The position numbers were made by a program, and so were the translations under genes. A DNA stretch of 64,000 nucleotides from Marinoscillum sp040218045 (GTDB lineage: Bacteria > Bacteroidota > Bacteroidia > Cytophagales > Cyclobacteriaceae): assembly GCA_040218045.1 (NCBI GenBank), contig JAVJQA010000048.1:34654-98653 (forward strand). Reading direction: 5' to 3'. Shown piece after piece: positions 51,587-60,804 of this stretch. Position 1 is the stretch's first letter. Every line of letters begins with the position of its first letter. The notes under the pieces are model-generated. The model did not search any database and was not told where the DNA came from. It saw only the letters and a program-made list of their open reading frames with translations.

Positions 51587-52330
51587 TTATCCATTCCATA
51601 TTTCCCATGCACGATCTGCCTGCAAATGAAGCATTTCCAACCCATTTTTTGATCGGGCTCCGCGCTTTCTGCCTTCTTTCATAAAGGCAGTTTCTTCGGG
51701 ATTGTAAACGAGATCGTAAAGGTATTGTTCGGGGTGAACCGCGTCATATGGGATATCCGGCTTATCTTCAATATCAGGTGCCATCCCAAGTGGTGTGGTA
51801 TTTACTATCATATCCACTTTCTCTACATAGGAAGGGTCTTCTTTAAGTTCTGAGTAGGTCAAATCTCCTTTGTGCCGCTGCCTGGATACGACCATATATT
51901 TAATCCCCAGGTCAAGAAATGCGGCTTCTACAGCCTTTGCAGCACCCCCTCCTCCAAGGATTAATGCATTTTTAACAGAAATTGCCCCTTGAAAATAGTT
52001 AACCATGGATTGCTTGAAACCGAAAAAGTCCGAGTTGTACCCTATGAGCTTGTTTCCTTCTTTCTTCACCACATTTACAGCTTCTACCTTATGAGCACTG
52101 CTATCGAGCCTATCCAGAAATCGTCTCACATTCTCCTTGTGTGGAACGGTAACATTTACTCCTACCAAATCCGGGTATCTTTCCCAAAGAGACGGAAAAT
52201 CCTTTAAATATTCAGTTTCAAAGAGATCATACTTGTGATCGCTCAAACCTAACTTTGCAAACTTCTCATTGAAATAGGTTCGGGAAAAAGAATGACCCAG
52301 AGGGTACCCGACAAGACCAAATCGCTTCAT
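51587..52330 (-). CDS. aroE: Shikimate dehydrogenase
   Basis: A 247-residue NADP-dependent enzyme reducing 3-dehydroshikimate in aromatic amino-acid synthesis. Substrate-binding GYPLGHSFSRTYFNE, catalytic Lys in VTVPHKENV, and the nucleotide-binding ALILGGGGAAKAVEAAF are all present. The C-terminal NGLEMLHLQADRAWEIW matches the family. A little shorter than the E. coli enzyme but normal for Bacteroidota. It precedes uvrB by three bases. Confidence 0.95.
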   Translation of the reverse strand: MKRFGLVGYPLGHSFSRTYFNEKFAKLGLSDHKYDLFETEYLKDFPSLWERYPDLVGVNVTVPHKENVRRFLDRLDSSAHKVEAVNVVKKEGNKLIGYNSDFFGFKQSMVNYFQGAISVKNALILGGGGAAKAVEAAFLDLGIKYMVVSRQRHKGDLTYSELKEDPSYVEKVDMIVNTTPLGMAPDIEDKPDIPYDAVHPEQYLYDLVYNPEETAFMKEGRKRGARSKNGLEMLHLQADRAWEIWNG

Positions 52331-52441
52331 ATTGTTTTAGTTTAGGGCAGCAGAAAGTGATTAGTTACTAAATATCGAACCTCACCTCAAAAATCCAATC
52401 ACTAAATATAGTCCATTCAAATGACCTGAAGCCCGAATTAC

Positions 52442-53338
52442 CTAGGACTTATTTCCGGCCCATCGCTCCATTGCCCAGACAATCGCAAAACCAATCAGTG
52501 CTAAAACCAATGCAAAGATGAACTCTGTGCCTAATTCCGGAAGGAACCATTTATACCCTGTTGGTTTTTGTTTCCCTCCTTCCAACACCATGAATTCAGT
52601 GACTTTCCACGGCCAGATGATAGCCAGAGATCCGGCCACAAAGCCGGTTAGTATGCTAATAGTGAAATCCTGAAAATTTTTAAAAAGATAAGACAGTAAT
52701 CTCGAAAACAAAATCAATCCTACAATACAACCAATGGCGATCGGTGCTAAAATGCCAATATCCAGACTACTGATGGCTTGCATCACCAACACATAATTTC
52801 CCATAAGCAACAGGATATATGACCCAGAAAGACCTGGTAAAATCATACTACAGATGGCCACTGCTCCACAAATGGTCAAATATAGAAATGAACTGTTGGG
52901 CTCTGCAGGTGGAAGAAAGGCTATACCTGCTGCAATGACCACTCCAAGGATGAGCGCTAGAACATTGGCTACAGTAATTTTAGAAATCTGCTTCCCTACA
53001 CCTATGATAGACGCAACTATGAGCCCAAAGAAAAATGCCAATGTATAGGACTCATAGTTGAGAAAGGCAAATTCGAGTACCCTGGCAAGACTAAGTATGC
53101 TTATGGCAATGCCAAAGAAAATAGAGGCCAGAAAATAAAGATCTGTTTTAGCTGCAAATAGTTTAAAATCTCCAGCCAACAAAAGCCTTAAAGCACTAAT
53201 ATCAAATGCCTTGAGAGAGTCAATCAACCTTTGGTAAATACCGGTAATAAACGCTATGGTCCCTCCTGAAACACCAGGAATGACATTGGCAGCTCCCATC
53301 GCCAGTCCCTTTAAGATAAAGCCGAGATATGGATTCAT
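52442..53338 (-). CDS. DUF368 family membrane protein (undecaprenyl-phosphate translocase, PopT-type)
   Basis: A 298-residue integral membrane protein with about eight helices. The DUF368 signature GAANVIPGVSGGTIAFITG appears at residues 16-34, and a second inverted copy, GAVAICSMILPGLSGSYILL, at about 157-176. DUF368 proteins were recently shown to recycle undecaprenyl phosphate, the lipid carrier for peptidoglycan and polysaccharide synthesis, across the membrane. Polysaccharide genes lie close by at 55.7-60.7 kb, which fits. The ATG overlaps the stop of the upstream phosphosulfolactate synthase gene by four bases. Confidence 0.92.
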   Translation of the reverse strand: MNPYLGFILKGLAMGAANVIPGVSGGTIAFITGIYQRLIDSLKAFDISALRLLLAGDFKLFAAKTDLYFLASIFFGIAISILSLARVLEFAFLNYESYTLAFFFGLIVASIIGVGKQISKITVANVLALILGVVIAAGIAFLPPAEPNSSFLYLTICGAVAICSMILPGLSGSYILLLMGNYVLVMQAISSLDIGILAPIAIGCIVGLILFSRLLSYLFKNFQDFTISILTGFVAGSLAIIWPWKVTEFMVLEGGKQKPTGYKWFLPELGTEFIFALVLALIGFAIVWAMERWAGNKS

Positions 53339-54096
53339 TGATTTAAGAAGAAATCAAAAGTATCACCTCTGAGACCTAACCGAATTGTTTCCAGTGGAAT
53401 CACTTCATTTGGTGCAATATTTCCAAGGTTGACATTGGATCCTATGAGCTTTATGAACCAAACTTGTTGTTCTTTTTGTGGTGCTTCCCAGAGGATCTTT
53501 TCTTCGGGTATTTTAGTCAGAATTTCTTCCACCAAACCTTGTCGCACTTCACCGGAATCACGGAATAGACCAACATTTCCACTCTCTCTTGCTTCACCTA
53601 TAACCTTCCAGGCTCCAGCATCAAGTTCAGTCTGCATTTGCTCTATCCACTTATAAGGAGGGATAATCTTTGCTGCGTCTTTAGAGCCAACCTCACTCAA
53701 AACCGTCACTTGATTACTGAGCGTGCTGATGTAGCCGCACTTGTCATCATGGTCCATAGTAATGCTACCATCAGACACCTCGGCATATTCCAAATCAAAT
53801 TCATCCAAAACTCTTTGGTAATCAGAAAACTGATTGCGAACTATAAAAGCTTCAAATAGAGTGCCTCCCAAATAGACCGGAATGCCGGCAGCTTTATAGA
53901 CAGCCAATTTCTCTTTTAAATTCTTAGTGACATAAGAAGTTGCCCAACCAAGCTTAACGATATCAATAAAGTCACCTGAGATATTTATCATATCCTCAAC
54001 TTCACGAATACTGAGCCCTTTATCCATAATCATGGTAAAGCCAGTTGTTCTTGGTTTGCTTGTTCTCTCTGGTATTTGATTAAGATGATAGTTCAT
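53335..54096 (-). CDS. comA: Phosphosulfolactate synthase (ComA)
   Basis: The start at ATG 54096 (MNYHLNQIPERTSKPR) is preferred, giving 253 residues, the normal family size; a longer frame adds nine residues. Motifs of the ComA barrel: RTTGFTMIMDKGLS, DIVKLGWATSYV, YLGGTLFEAF, EVSDGSITM, and VIGEARESGNVGLF. The enzyme joins sulfite and phosphoenolpyruvate to give phosphosulfolactate. In methanogens this starts coenzyme M synthesis; in Bacteroidota it more likely feeds sulfolactate or cysteate, perhaps for sulfonolipids (inference). It is translationally coupled to the DUF368 gene. Confidence 0.9.
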   Translation of the reverse strand: MNYHLNQIPERTSKPRTTGFTMIMDKGLSIREVEDMINISGDFIDIVKLGWATSYVTKNLKEKLAVYKAAGIPVYLGGTLFEAFIVRNQFSDYQRVLDEFDLEYAEVSDGSITMDHDDKCGYISTLSNQVTVLSEVGSKDAAKIIPPYKWIEQMQTELDAGAWKVIGEARESGNVGLFRDSGEVRQGLVEEILTKIPEEKILWEAPQKEQQVWFIKLIGSNVNLGNIAPNEVIPLETIRLGLRGDTFDFFLNQ

Positions 54097-54166
54097 AAGT
54101 GATCTGCTCGCTGATTTTTGCAAAGTCGCAAAAATCAGAAATTTAACTTAAAAAGGTTAGCGAATG

Positions 54167-55567
54167 CTAATTGTTTTTACGGTACTGCTCTATGATTTTG
54201 TACAGTGCCTTTTGCGTCTGCAAATTGGGGAAAAAATCGAACAATTGTAAGTGAGCCTCAAAATCCAGCATCAAACCGGTCTCAAGTCGATTAACTGCCA
54301 TTTTGTACTTGCCACTCTCTATTAAGTATACAACACTCCTGTAGTACAAATCGGCACAATCCGGACACTCTGATAGCCCATCTTCTACTGTATCCTGTGC
54401 AAGTGCAAAGTCTCCTTGCTCGTAATAAACCATGGACCAATCCAGCCACATTTGGGGATTTTCAGGATCCATCTCGCATGCCTCTGAATAAGCCTCCATT
54501 GCTGAAACCACATTACCGGTCTTAAACTCCGCATCCGCAACCGCTTTCCAGTAATGGCCATTCTCCAAATCCAGCTTCAATGCTTTGTTAAAAAAGTGGA
54601 TGGCCTCATACCATTTCTCCTGTTTGGAAAGACTAACCCCCAGCCCGTACCAGGCCTCATGGTACAATTGATCTAATTTAGTGGCTTTCTGATAATTTTT
54701 TACAGCCAGGTCAAATTGCTCTAACTTCTCATATGCTGCAGCTATATGGCAATAAGTTTCTGCGGTTGGACCCTCCAGGTCCATTGTTTTTACGTAAGAA
54801 TTCAATGCCTTATCAAAACGCTCCAAACTCATGTAGGCGTTTCCTATGTTGAAATGGGCACTACTAAAATCATCATCTATTGCCACAGAATACTCGTAGG
54901 CGTCAATTGCCTTCTCATACTGACCGAGTTTGTTGTAAACGATACCAAGGTTGTACCACGCATATTCTGAATAAGGATCCTGGTCAATAAACTTATGATA
55001 ATAGTCAAGACTACTTTCCAACTCCCCATTCACATCCAGACAGTAAGCCAATTCATAAAGTGCATTTTCATTGAGCATATTAAACTCAATAGCCAATTTA
55101 TAATTCTCTGCTGCGCTCTCATGATCTCCCATTCCCTGATAAGCCAGACCTATGCTATAGTAAATTTCATCCTTGTCCTCAGCGAATTCCAGGGTTTGCT
55201 CATAACACTCTATGGCTTTGTCATACTCAGAAAGTAATGAGTGGATGGTTCCTTTTTGAATTAAAATTTCCGGGTCATTCGGATGGAAACTCAAAGCTGA
55301 CTCCAGCTTTTCTAATGCTTCAGGATGCCTATCAAGTTTCACCAAAACATCAGCCTCTTCCATAATCAAATCGATGGAGTAAGAATACTGCTCCAGCGCA
55401 AGCTCGCAAGCTTTCAATGCCTGAGCATATTTTTCGTGATTCTGATAGTAGTTTATTACTTGAAGATAGGTGTCCTCATCGAAATAAAAGGTCTCCTGTT
55501 TTTTAAGGAATGCTTCAAACTTTCTAATCAACTCCCTCTCTTCCTTACGCTTATACTCTTCTTGCAT
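54167..55567 (-). CDS. Tetratricopeptide-repeat protein
   Basis: A 466-residue soluble protein made almost wholly of TPR units, about eleven from residue 35 to 440 (for example ALKACELALEQYSYSIDLI, AWYNLGIVYNKLGQYEKAID, AHFNIGNAYMSLERFDKALN). There is no signal peptide. It is probably a cytoplasmic scaffold. It lies 71 bases upstream of the comA-DUF368 pair and about 100 bases downstream of the polysaccharide genes on the same strand. No specific partner can be named. Confidence 0.88.
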   Translation of the reverse strand: MQEEYKRKEERELIRKFEAFLKKQETFYFDEDTYLQVINYYQNHEKYAQALKACELALEQYSYSIDLIMEEADVLVKLDRHPEALEKLESALSFHPNDPEILIQKGTIHSLLSEYDKAIECYEQTLEFAEDKDEIYYSIGLAYQGMGDHESAAENYKLAIEFNMLNENALYELAYCLDVNGELESSLDYYHKFIDQDPYSEYAWYNLGIVYNKLGQYEKAIDAYEYSVAIDDDFSSAHFNIGNAYMSLERFDKALNSYVKTMDLEGPTAETYCHIAAAYEKLEQFDLAVKNYQKATKLDQLYHEAWYGLGVSLSKQEKWYEAIHFFNKALKLDLENGHYWKAVADAEFKTGNVVSAMEAYSEACEMDPENPQMWLDWSMVYYEQGDFALAQDTVEDGLSECPDCADLYYRSVVYLIESGKYKMAVNRLETGLMLDFEAHLQLFDFFPNLQTQKALYKIIEQYRKNN

Positions 55568-55669
55568 ATAAAAAAGTTAAAAAGTATCTATCCGTGTATG
55601 TATGAATATACTTGATATTTTGGTCTGCTTTACTATTGTCTCCATAAAAGTTTTCCACATAAACAACGA

Positions 55670-56383
55670 TCAAATCAACTCATTATTTCTAAGATTCTGG
55701 TTGGGAAAGTTCTGCTTGAAGGACTTTACAACCATCGGCATTTGTTTGATGCGATGCACATCAGAACCAACAAAATCAACCATTTGTTCCTTTAACAATT
55801 TTTTTGCGGTTTTTTGAGCTTCTTTTCCATACACCCCGAGCAATGAAGAGGAAGTTATTTGCAACAGAACTCCCTGATCCCTAACCTTTTTTATCCAGGA
55901 AAGATCTTCGGAAATAAAACTATACCGCTCAGGATGGGCCAAAACCGGTGTAAAGCCCAACGATTTCATTTTAAATATGACCTCATCAAAAATCAGTGGT
56001 TTATTCATAAATGGCGTTTCTACAAGAACATATCGAGCTCCGCCAAAAGACAGAATCTCTTCCGGATCATTGAGTAAATCAAGAAATGACCCGTCTATGA
56101 AATATTCAGCCGCAGCTTCAAGTTTAATTTTTAGTTGGCTTTTCTGAAGTGCCAGATTTACAGAATCCAAACCCAAAAGAATTTCCTTACGAGTGTTGGG
56201 GTAATAATCAGGGTGAACATGTGGTGTAGTCACTACTTTTCTGACCCCGATTTTTTCAAACTCTTCCAAGATCAAGAGCGCCTCTCCCAGGTTCTTTACC
56301 CCATCATCAATACCGGGTATTAAGTGACTGTGGATGTCTACTGTCAGATCATTAGATTGACGCCTCTTAAACCAACTAAACAT
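55670..56383 (-). CDS. CpsB/YwqE-type tyrosine-protein phosphatase (PHP domain)
   Basis: A 237-residue metal-dependent phosphatase of the PHP fold. Metal ligands are in VDIHSHLIPGIDDG, TTPHVHPDYYP, EAAAEYFID, AHPERY and VGSDVHR. CpsB-type enzymes remove phosphate from the tyrosine cluster of Wzc-type kinases and so control capsule or exopolysaccharide export. Its kinase partner is encoded directly upstream on the same strand (33-base gap), which strengthens the call. Confidence 0.93.
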   Translation of the reverse strand: MFSWFKRRQSNDLTVDIHSHLIPGIDDGVKNLGEALLILEEFEKIGVRKVVTTPHVHPDYYPNTRKEILLGLDSVNLALQKSQLKIKLEAAAEYFIDGSFLDLLNDPEEILSFGGARYVLVETPFMNKPLIFDEVIFKMKSLGFTPVLAHPERYSFISEDLSWIKKVRDQGVLLQITSSSLLGVYGKEAQKTAKKLLKEQMVDFVGSDVHRIKQMPMVVKSFKQNFPNQNLRNNELI

Positions 56384-56416
56384 ATCTCCTCTAATTCGAA
56401 CGCAAAGGTAGTTCGA

Positions 56417-58750
56417 TTATTTAGAATCATCGTAATAGCCATAACCATAACCGTAACCATAACCATAACCCTGATTCCTCATATTCAATCCGTTGAAAAT
56501 CACCGTAAGATTGGAAAAATGATTGATGCGTTTTAAATCCTCTATGGCTCTGACAAAAGAGCGTTTGGAGTAGTCCGACCTAACTATGTAAAGCTGTAAA
56601 TCAGACAACTTCATACTCAATACAGCATCAGTTACCAACCCTACTGGAGGCGTATCAAGAATAACCAGATCATATTTTTCTTTAAGAACTTTTAGCAATT
56701 CCCTATATTCTTCATTTAGTATCAATTCCGACGGATTAGGAGGAGTTGGCCCGGCAGGAATGTAATGTAGATTCTCAATTTCAGTTTTGACAATGCATTC
56801 CTCAAGCTTGGTTTTACCTATTAGAAGTGTACTTACCCCCTGGGATTTTGGTTCATCATTGAATGCCAGGTGAACCTTGGGTTTCCTCATATCCAGATCC
56901 ACTATGCAGACTTTTTTCTTGGTGAATGCAATTATTGCCCCAAGATTTACTGCTACAAATGTTTTCCCCTCGCCAGATATAGTAGAGGTTATGGTCATAA
57001 TCTGCGTCTCAAGTGTACCATTCAAAAACTCCATATTTGTCCTAATGGATCGCAACGATTCACTGATCCCGGATTTTGATCCAGGGTTAATGACCAACCT
57101 TGTCAATGGAAGCTTCTGAGATGTGTAGGCAGGCACTGTTCCCAGTATTGGTACGCTTATCAGCTTTTCTAATTCTTTTAAACTCGAAATCTTGTTGTTC
57201 AGAAGATACCTGATGATCACAAAAAGTAGAGACAGAAAAACCCCTGAAGATATACCAATGGCATAAATCAGCAAGGGTTTAGGTTGAATAGGCACAGTGG
57301 GGTAAGATGCTGGAGATAGCACAACAAAGTTGGCAACAGTACCTGCAATGGTAATTTCCATCTCCATCTTGAGCTTGCGCAAAGAGGAAAGGAATTCCTC
57401 CTGTAGTGAATAAAACCTCGAGTTTTTTGAATACTCAGTCCCAGTAGAAGGCATTTTACTGAACTGGTTTTCCAATCGCTGCTTCGTATTGGTCAATTGA
57501 TCATAGGACTTGGTGAGCATTTCCTGATATTCATCAATGATCTTTTGCAGATCATTTTTGGCCATTTCGAGCTTATCATCAAGCCTTTTGATCACTAGAG
57601 AATTATCACTATAGGAAGTGGACTTTAGCCTACGCTCAGATAGCACTTCCTGATAATTCCCAAGCCTGGAAGACAAAATTCCAGGTAGTTCTGCCATCAA
57701 CAAGGGACTTACTGTTAGGTCTTTCTCAGCAGACATTTCACTCTTAATTTCAGTGATCCTGTTCAGTGTTGACTTCACATTGAAGCGTGCTGAATCCAGG
57801 GCAATCAATCTTGAAATGGTTTTACCGATTTCAGATTGAAAATTGGTAGTCTTCTTCTCAATGATGAAGTTTTCAAAATAGTTTTCAAATCCTTCAACCT
57901 TGGCTTCCGTCTCCTCAATCTGACTATTCAGCCACTGGATCTTTTGCTGGACGGCTTGATTCTTGGCCTCTTTAGTGTACTCCAGATAAAGTGTATCAAT
58001 GGCCATTACAAGATCTCTTGCTTTCAACTGATTATGGTCAGTTAGTGAAATACGAATCGTCTTGGCGTTAAAGTTTTCTGGTCTTACCTTTACGTTGCTC
58101 TGTAAATAATTATAGAGGTTTCTGGGACTATTGACTGTAAAAAAATACTTCCCCTCAACTCTTGGGAAATCAAAATAGAGTGTCTTGTCAATGGTGAAAT
58201 CAAAGTAGTCGGTTACAATTTTTTGCCCGTATTCATACTTCCCAGAAACCACCTGACCATTTGTTGTTTCATAAGTTATCTCAAAAGAATCCTGACCATC
58301 AATAACAAGGTCAATTGGGCGATCATAAAAACTTGTATGCTTCAATAAGTGAGTCACCTTAAAAGGGCTGTTTTTATATCTTTCGTCCGTGAGATACCGG
58401 CCATAATAATGATAAGAAACGTCTAAGTCTACGGCATCAAGCACCTTACTGAAAAACAAATTTGACTTTAAAAGCTCTATTTCTCCTGACAACCCTTCTG
58501 TATTCGTGAGACGTGCGCCTAGTCCTAGCTCAGTAGCTTCACTTTGAAATTCAAGTTTAAGTATGGATTCGGATTCATAAACAGGCTTGGTATAGCGTAC
58601 ATAAAGAAACGCTAGTGTGGTGGTGGTACCCACAAATAGAAATATCCAAATCAAGCTTTTGCGAAGAATATGTAAAAGCTTCTCCGGATCAAAAGAATTG
58701 ATCAGATCGTTTTCTGACTCCTGAACACCAGTATAGTTCTGTTCTGCCAC
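56417..58750 (-). CDS. Wzc-type polysaccharide co-polymerase / tyrosine autokinase
   Basis: A 777-residue inner-membrane protein. The N-terminal Wzz domain has helices at about 30-52 and 495-520, with a long periplasmic coiled coil between. The cytoplasmic BY-kinase domain (about 560-750) has Walker A ISGEGKTFVAVNLG, Walker A' VCIVDLDMRKPKVH and Walker B LVILDTPPVG. The C-terminus is a tyrosine cluster, QGYGYGYGYGYGYYDDSK, the autophosphorylation sites. It works with the Wza-type lipoprotein upstream (three-base gap) and the CpsB-type phosphatase downstream to make and export a polysaccharide. Confidence 0.94.
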   Translation of the reverse strand: MAEQNYTGVQESENDLINSFDPEKLLHILRKSLIWIFLFVGTTTTLAFLYVRYTKPVYESESILKLEFQSEATELGLGARLTNTEGLSGEIELLKSNLFFSKVLDAVDLDVSYHYYGRYLTDERYKNSPFKVTHLLKHTSFYDRPIDLVIDGQDSFEITYETTNGQVVSGKYEYGQKIVTDYFDFTIDKTLYFDFPRVEGKYFFTVNSPRNLYNYLQSNVKVRPENFNAKTIRISLTDHNQLKARDLVMAIDTLYLEYTKEAKNQAVQQKIQWLNSQIEETEAKVEGFENYFENFIIEKKTTNFQSEIGKTISRLIALDSARFNVKSTLNRITEIKSEMSAEKDLTVSPLLMAELPGILSSRLGNYQEVLSERRLKSTSYSDNSLVIKRLDDKLEMAKNDLQKIIDEYQEMLTKSYDQLTNTKQRLENQFSKMPSTGTEYSKNSRFYSLQEEFLSSLRKLKMEMEITIAGTVANFVVLSPASYPTVPIQPKPLLIYAIGISSGVFLSLLFVIIRYLLNNKISSLKELEKLISVPILGTVPAYTSQKLPLTRLVINPGSKSGISESLRSIRTNMEFLNGTLETQIMTITSTISGEGKTFVAVNLGAIIAFTKKKVCIVDLDMRKPKVHLAFNDEPKSQGVSTLLIGKTKLEECIVKTEIENLHYIPAGPTPPNPSELILNEEYRELLKVLKEKYDLVILDTPPVGLVTDAVLSMKLSDLQLYIVRSDYSKRSFVRAIEDLKRINHFSNLTVIFNGLNMRNQGYGYGYGYGYGYYDDSK
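56441..56470 (-). repeat. In-frame hexamer repeat encoding the Gly-Tyr tail of the Wzc-type kinase
   Basis: Five copies of ATAACC (one as GTAACC) on the plus strand encode five Gly-Tyr pairs on the minus strand. Slippage would add or remove phosphorylatable tyrosines in steps of two residues without changing frame. Confidence 0.8.
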
Positions 58751-58753
58751 GGG

Positions 58754-59539
58754 TTATAGGTTCTGGATGACAAAAATAAAAGTGATGATACTCGAAGTGA
58801 ATCCCATAATGGCCGCAGCATCTTTGAATGAAGAAAACACCGGACGCCTCCATGGCTCCACATAGATAATATCCCCGGACTCTACTTCCATTATTGAGTA
58901 CTTCATCGCATCGATTGTGGTTAAATCTATTTGATAGACCATAGGATTGGACAAATCACCTCTGATCAATTTAATATTATTGGCCTTGGCCCCCATTCCC
59001 AAACCTCCATATAGTGCAATAATCTCAGCGAGCGTCATGTTTTCATTTTCGAGGGTAATCACTTGTCCACCATTTACTCCTAGAACTGTCACTCTTCTGT
59101 TCACCACTCTTAACTTCACAAAACACCCATTATAGAATTCATCAAAGGCCTGCTCCAATACAGCCTCTGCTTCTTGTATGGTTAAAGACGTCAGCTTCAT
59201 GTTTCCAATCATTGGCACTTTTACAGTGCTGTCAACATTGATCAGGTATTGCAATTCCTGATTTCCTCTTTGCTGATTGATATTGCCCATTTGCAGTTCT
59301 CGATTTGGATCGATTATTCGTTCTCCATTGTTTGTAAAAACTTCAATGGTAAGCATATCATTTACCTGCAACTCGTAGTTGTCCTGGGCCCTTTGGATTG
59401 GCTCAGTAAGGTCTTCTTCACCAAAGTTCTCATCAAGCCTAAAAAGTATGTCCTGCTTATAGGCCTTACAATTATACAGGCAAACGCTGCAAAGTATAAT
59501 CAACCTTAAGGCATATTTGGTTCTGATCATAGATCTCAT
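58754..59539 (-). CDS. Wza-type polysaccharide export lipoprotein
   Basis: A 261-residue protein. The signal region ends in a lipobox-like LYNC, with C24 probably lipidated. The Poly_export domain (about 55-140) contains YELQVNDMLTIEVFTNNGE, and an SLBB-type domain (about 145-235) contains VLGVNGGQVITLENENMTLA. A C-terminal hydrophobic helix (AAIMGFTSSIITFIFVIQNL) probably spans the membrane, as in Bacteroidota exporters. It forms the outer-membrane channel for the polysaccharide handled by the adjacent Wzc-type kinase. An alternative start lies three codons in. Confidence 0.9.
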   Translation of the reverse strand: MRSMIRTKYALRLIILCSVCLYNCKAYKQDILFRLDENFGEEDLTEPIQRAQDNYELQVNDMLTIEVFTNNGERIIDPNRELQMGNINQQRGNQELQYLINVDSTVKVPMIGNMKLTSLTIQEAEAVLEQAFDEFYNGCFVKLRVVNRRVTVLGVNGGQVITLENENMTLAEIIALYGGLGMGAKANNIKLIRGDLSNPMVYQIDLTTIDAMKYSIMEVESGDIIYVEPWRRPVFSSFKDAAAIMGFTSSIITFIFVIQNL

Positions 59540-59608
59540 CCACTCTATTTAACGAATTTAACGGAATGTGGGTAAATATAACTGATGAAACAACCAAATT
59601 GGCCCATG

Positions 59609-60712
59609 TCAACTCAGTTCATCGATTTTTCCCAGGTATTTATCGATCACCAGGTTTTCATCGAATCTTTCAATCACACTTTTCCTCGCATTTTGTGACA
59701 TAACCGCTCTTTCATTTTCATTTAGTGCTAAAAACAGCTTCATTTTAGCAGCCAGATCAGCAGGGGATTTGACCTTGCACAGGAATCCATTTTCACCATC
59801 GATCAATACATGTTTACATCCAGGCACATCAGTGGCAATGAGCGGCTTGCCCATAGCTGCGCCTTCCAGTAGGGTACGCGGTGTTCCTTCCCGGTAAGAT
59901 GGCAATACCATCACATCTGCCAGGGCGATCGCATCTCTAACATCCGTTAGATGTGGTGTGTAATCAATTAATCCCTGATCAATCCACTCTGCCAACTCGG
60001 CCTTTTTCACAGATCTTGAGTGACTTTCGTCCAACCCTCCTATCAACCGAAATTCTGCATTCACTCCTTTTTTATGTAAAATCTTTATTGCCTCGATATA
60101 TTCATAAATTCCTTTATCGATCAGCAAGCGTGCGATCACTAAAAAAACAGGTTTTGGATTGCGATCTACCTTAACCGGTTTGAAAATTTCCGTATTTACA
60201 CCTGAACCGGGCAACAGGTCAGTCTTTCCCGGATCAATATTAACCGCTTCGAGGAAATCCTTTTGGTCATCCCCATTCTGGAAAAAGATCCAGCTCGTTC
60301 TACTAAATGCATAATTATACAACCCAACCGCAATGGTCTTTACGCTTCCTTTCCACAGGAATACCGTACCCAGTCCACTTACATTACAAATGCATGGAAT
60401 ATTGAATGATTTGGCAGCAATTGACCCATAGATATTAGGCTTAATCGTATACGTGAGCAAAACATCAGGTTTCTCCTCCTTGAGGATTTTCTTAAAAGCC
60501 AACAAGAATCTGAACTCCTCAAGCGGATTTAAACCACTTGCTTTCACATCAATATGCCTAAAAGAACAACCAAGATCAACCAACTTATCTGTATACTCGT
60601 CTTTTGGTGCAATGGCCACTACAGAATCTCCTCTCTCCAATAGCTTATGAATCAATCCCTTACGGAAGTTGTAGATATTCCAGCTTGTGTTGATTGCGAT
60701 CGCTATTTTCAT
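59609..60712 (-). CDS. Family-4 glycosyltransferase (WcaA/PglA-like)
   Basis: A 367-residue GT-B enzyme. The N-terminal half (about 1-180) includes AINTSWNIYNFRKGLIHKLL and the acceptor-side motif LLTYTIKPNIYG. The C-terminal half has the nucleotide-sugar signature VMVLPSYREGTPRTLLEGAA with the EGTPRTLLE catalytic Glu pair. It resembles PglA-type GalNAc transferases acting on undecaprenyl-linked sugars. It is the first minus-strand gene of the polysaccharide group, so it probably builds the same polymer. Confidence 0.88.
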   Translation of the reverse strand: MKIAIAINTSWNIYNFRKGLIHKLLERGDSVVAIAPKDEYTDKLVDLGCSFRHIDVKASGLNPLEEFRFLLAFKKILKEEKPDVLLTYTIKPNIYGSIAAKSFNIPCICNVSGLGTVFLWKGSVKTIAVGLYNYAFSRTSWIFFQNGDDQKDFLEAVNIDPGKTDLLPGSGVNTEIFKPVKVDRNPKPVFLVIARLLIDKGIYEYIEAIKILHKKGVNAEFRLIGGLDESHSRSVKKAELAEWIDQGLIDYTPHLTDVRDAIALADVMVLPSYREGTPRTLLEGAAMGKPLIATDVPGCKHVLIDGENGFLCKVKSPADLAAKMKLFLALNENERAVMSQNARKSVIERFDENLVIDKYLGKIDELS

Positions 60713-60804
60713 ATTTGGCTCGTGTTTAGCCTAATGTTTTTAACTAATTTTGAAACTTCCTTCTGACAATTTATGTACTGTAGGACAATATATCGAGTGA
60801 TTTT

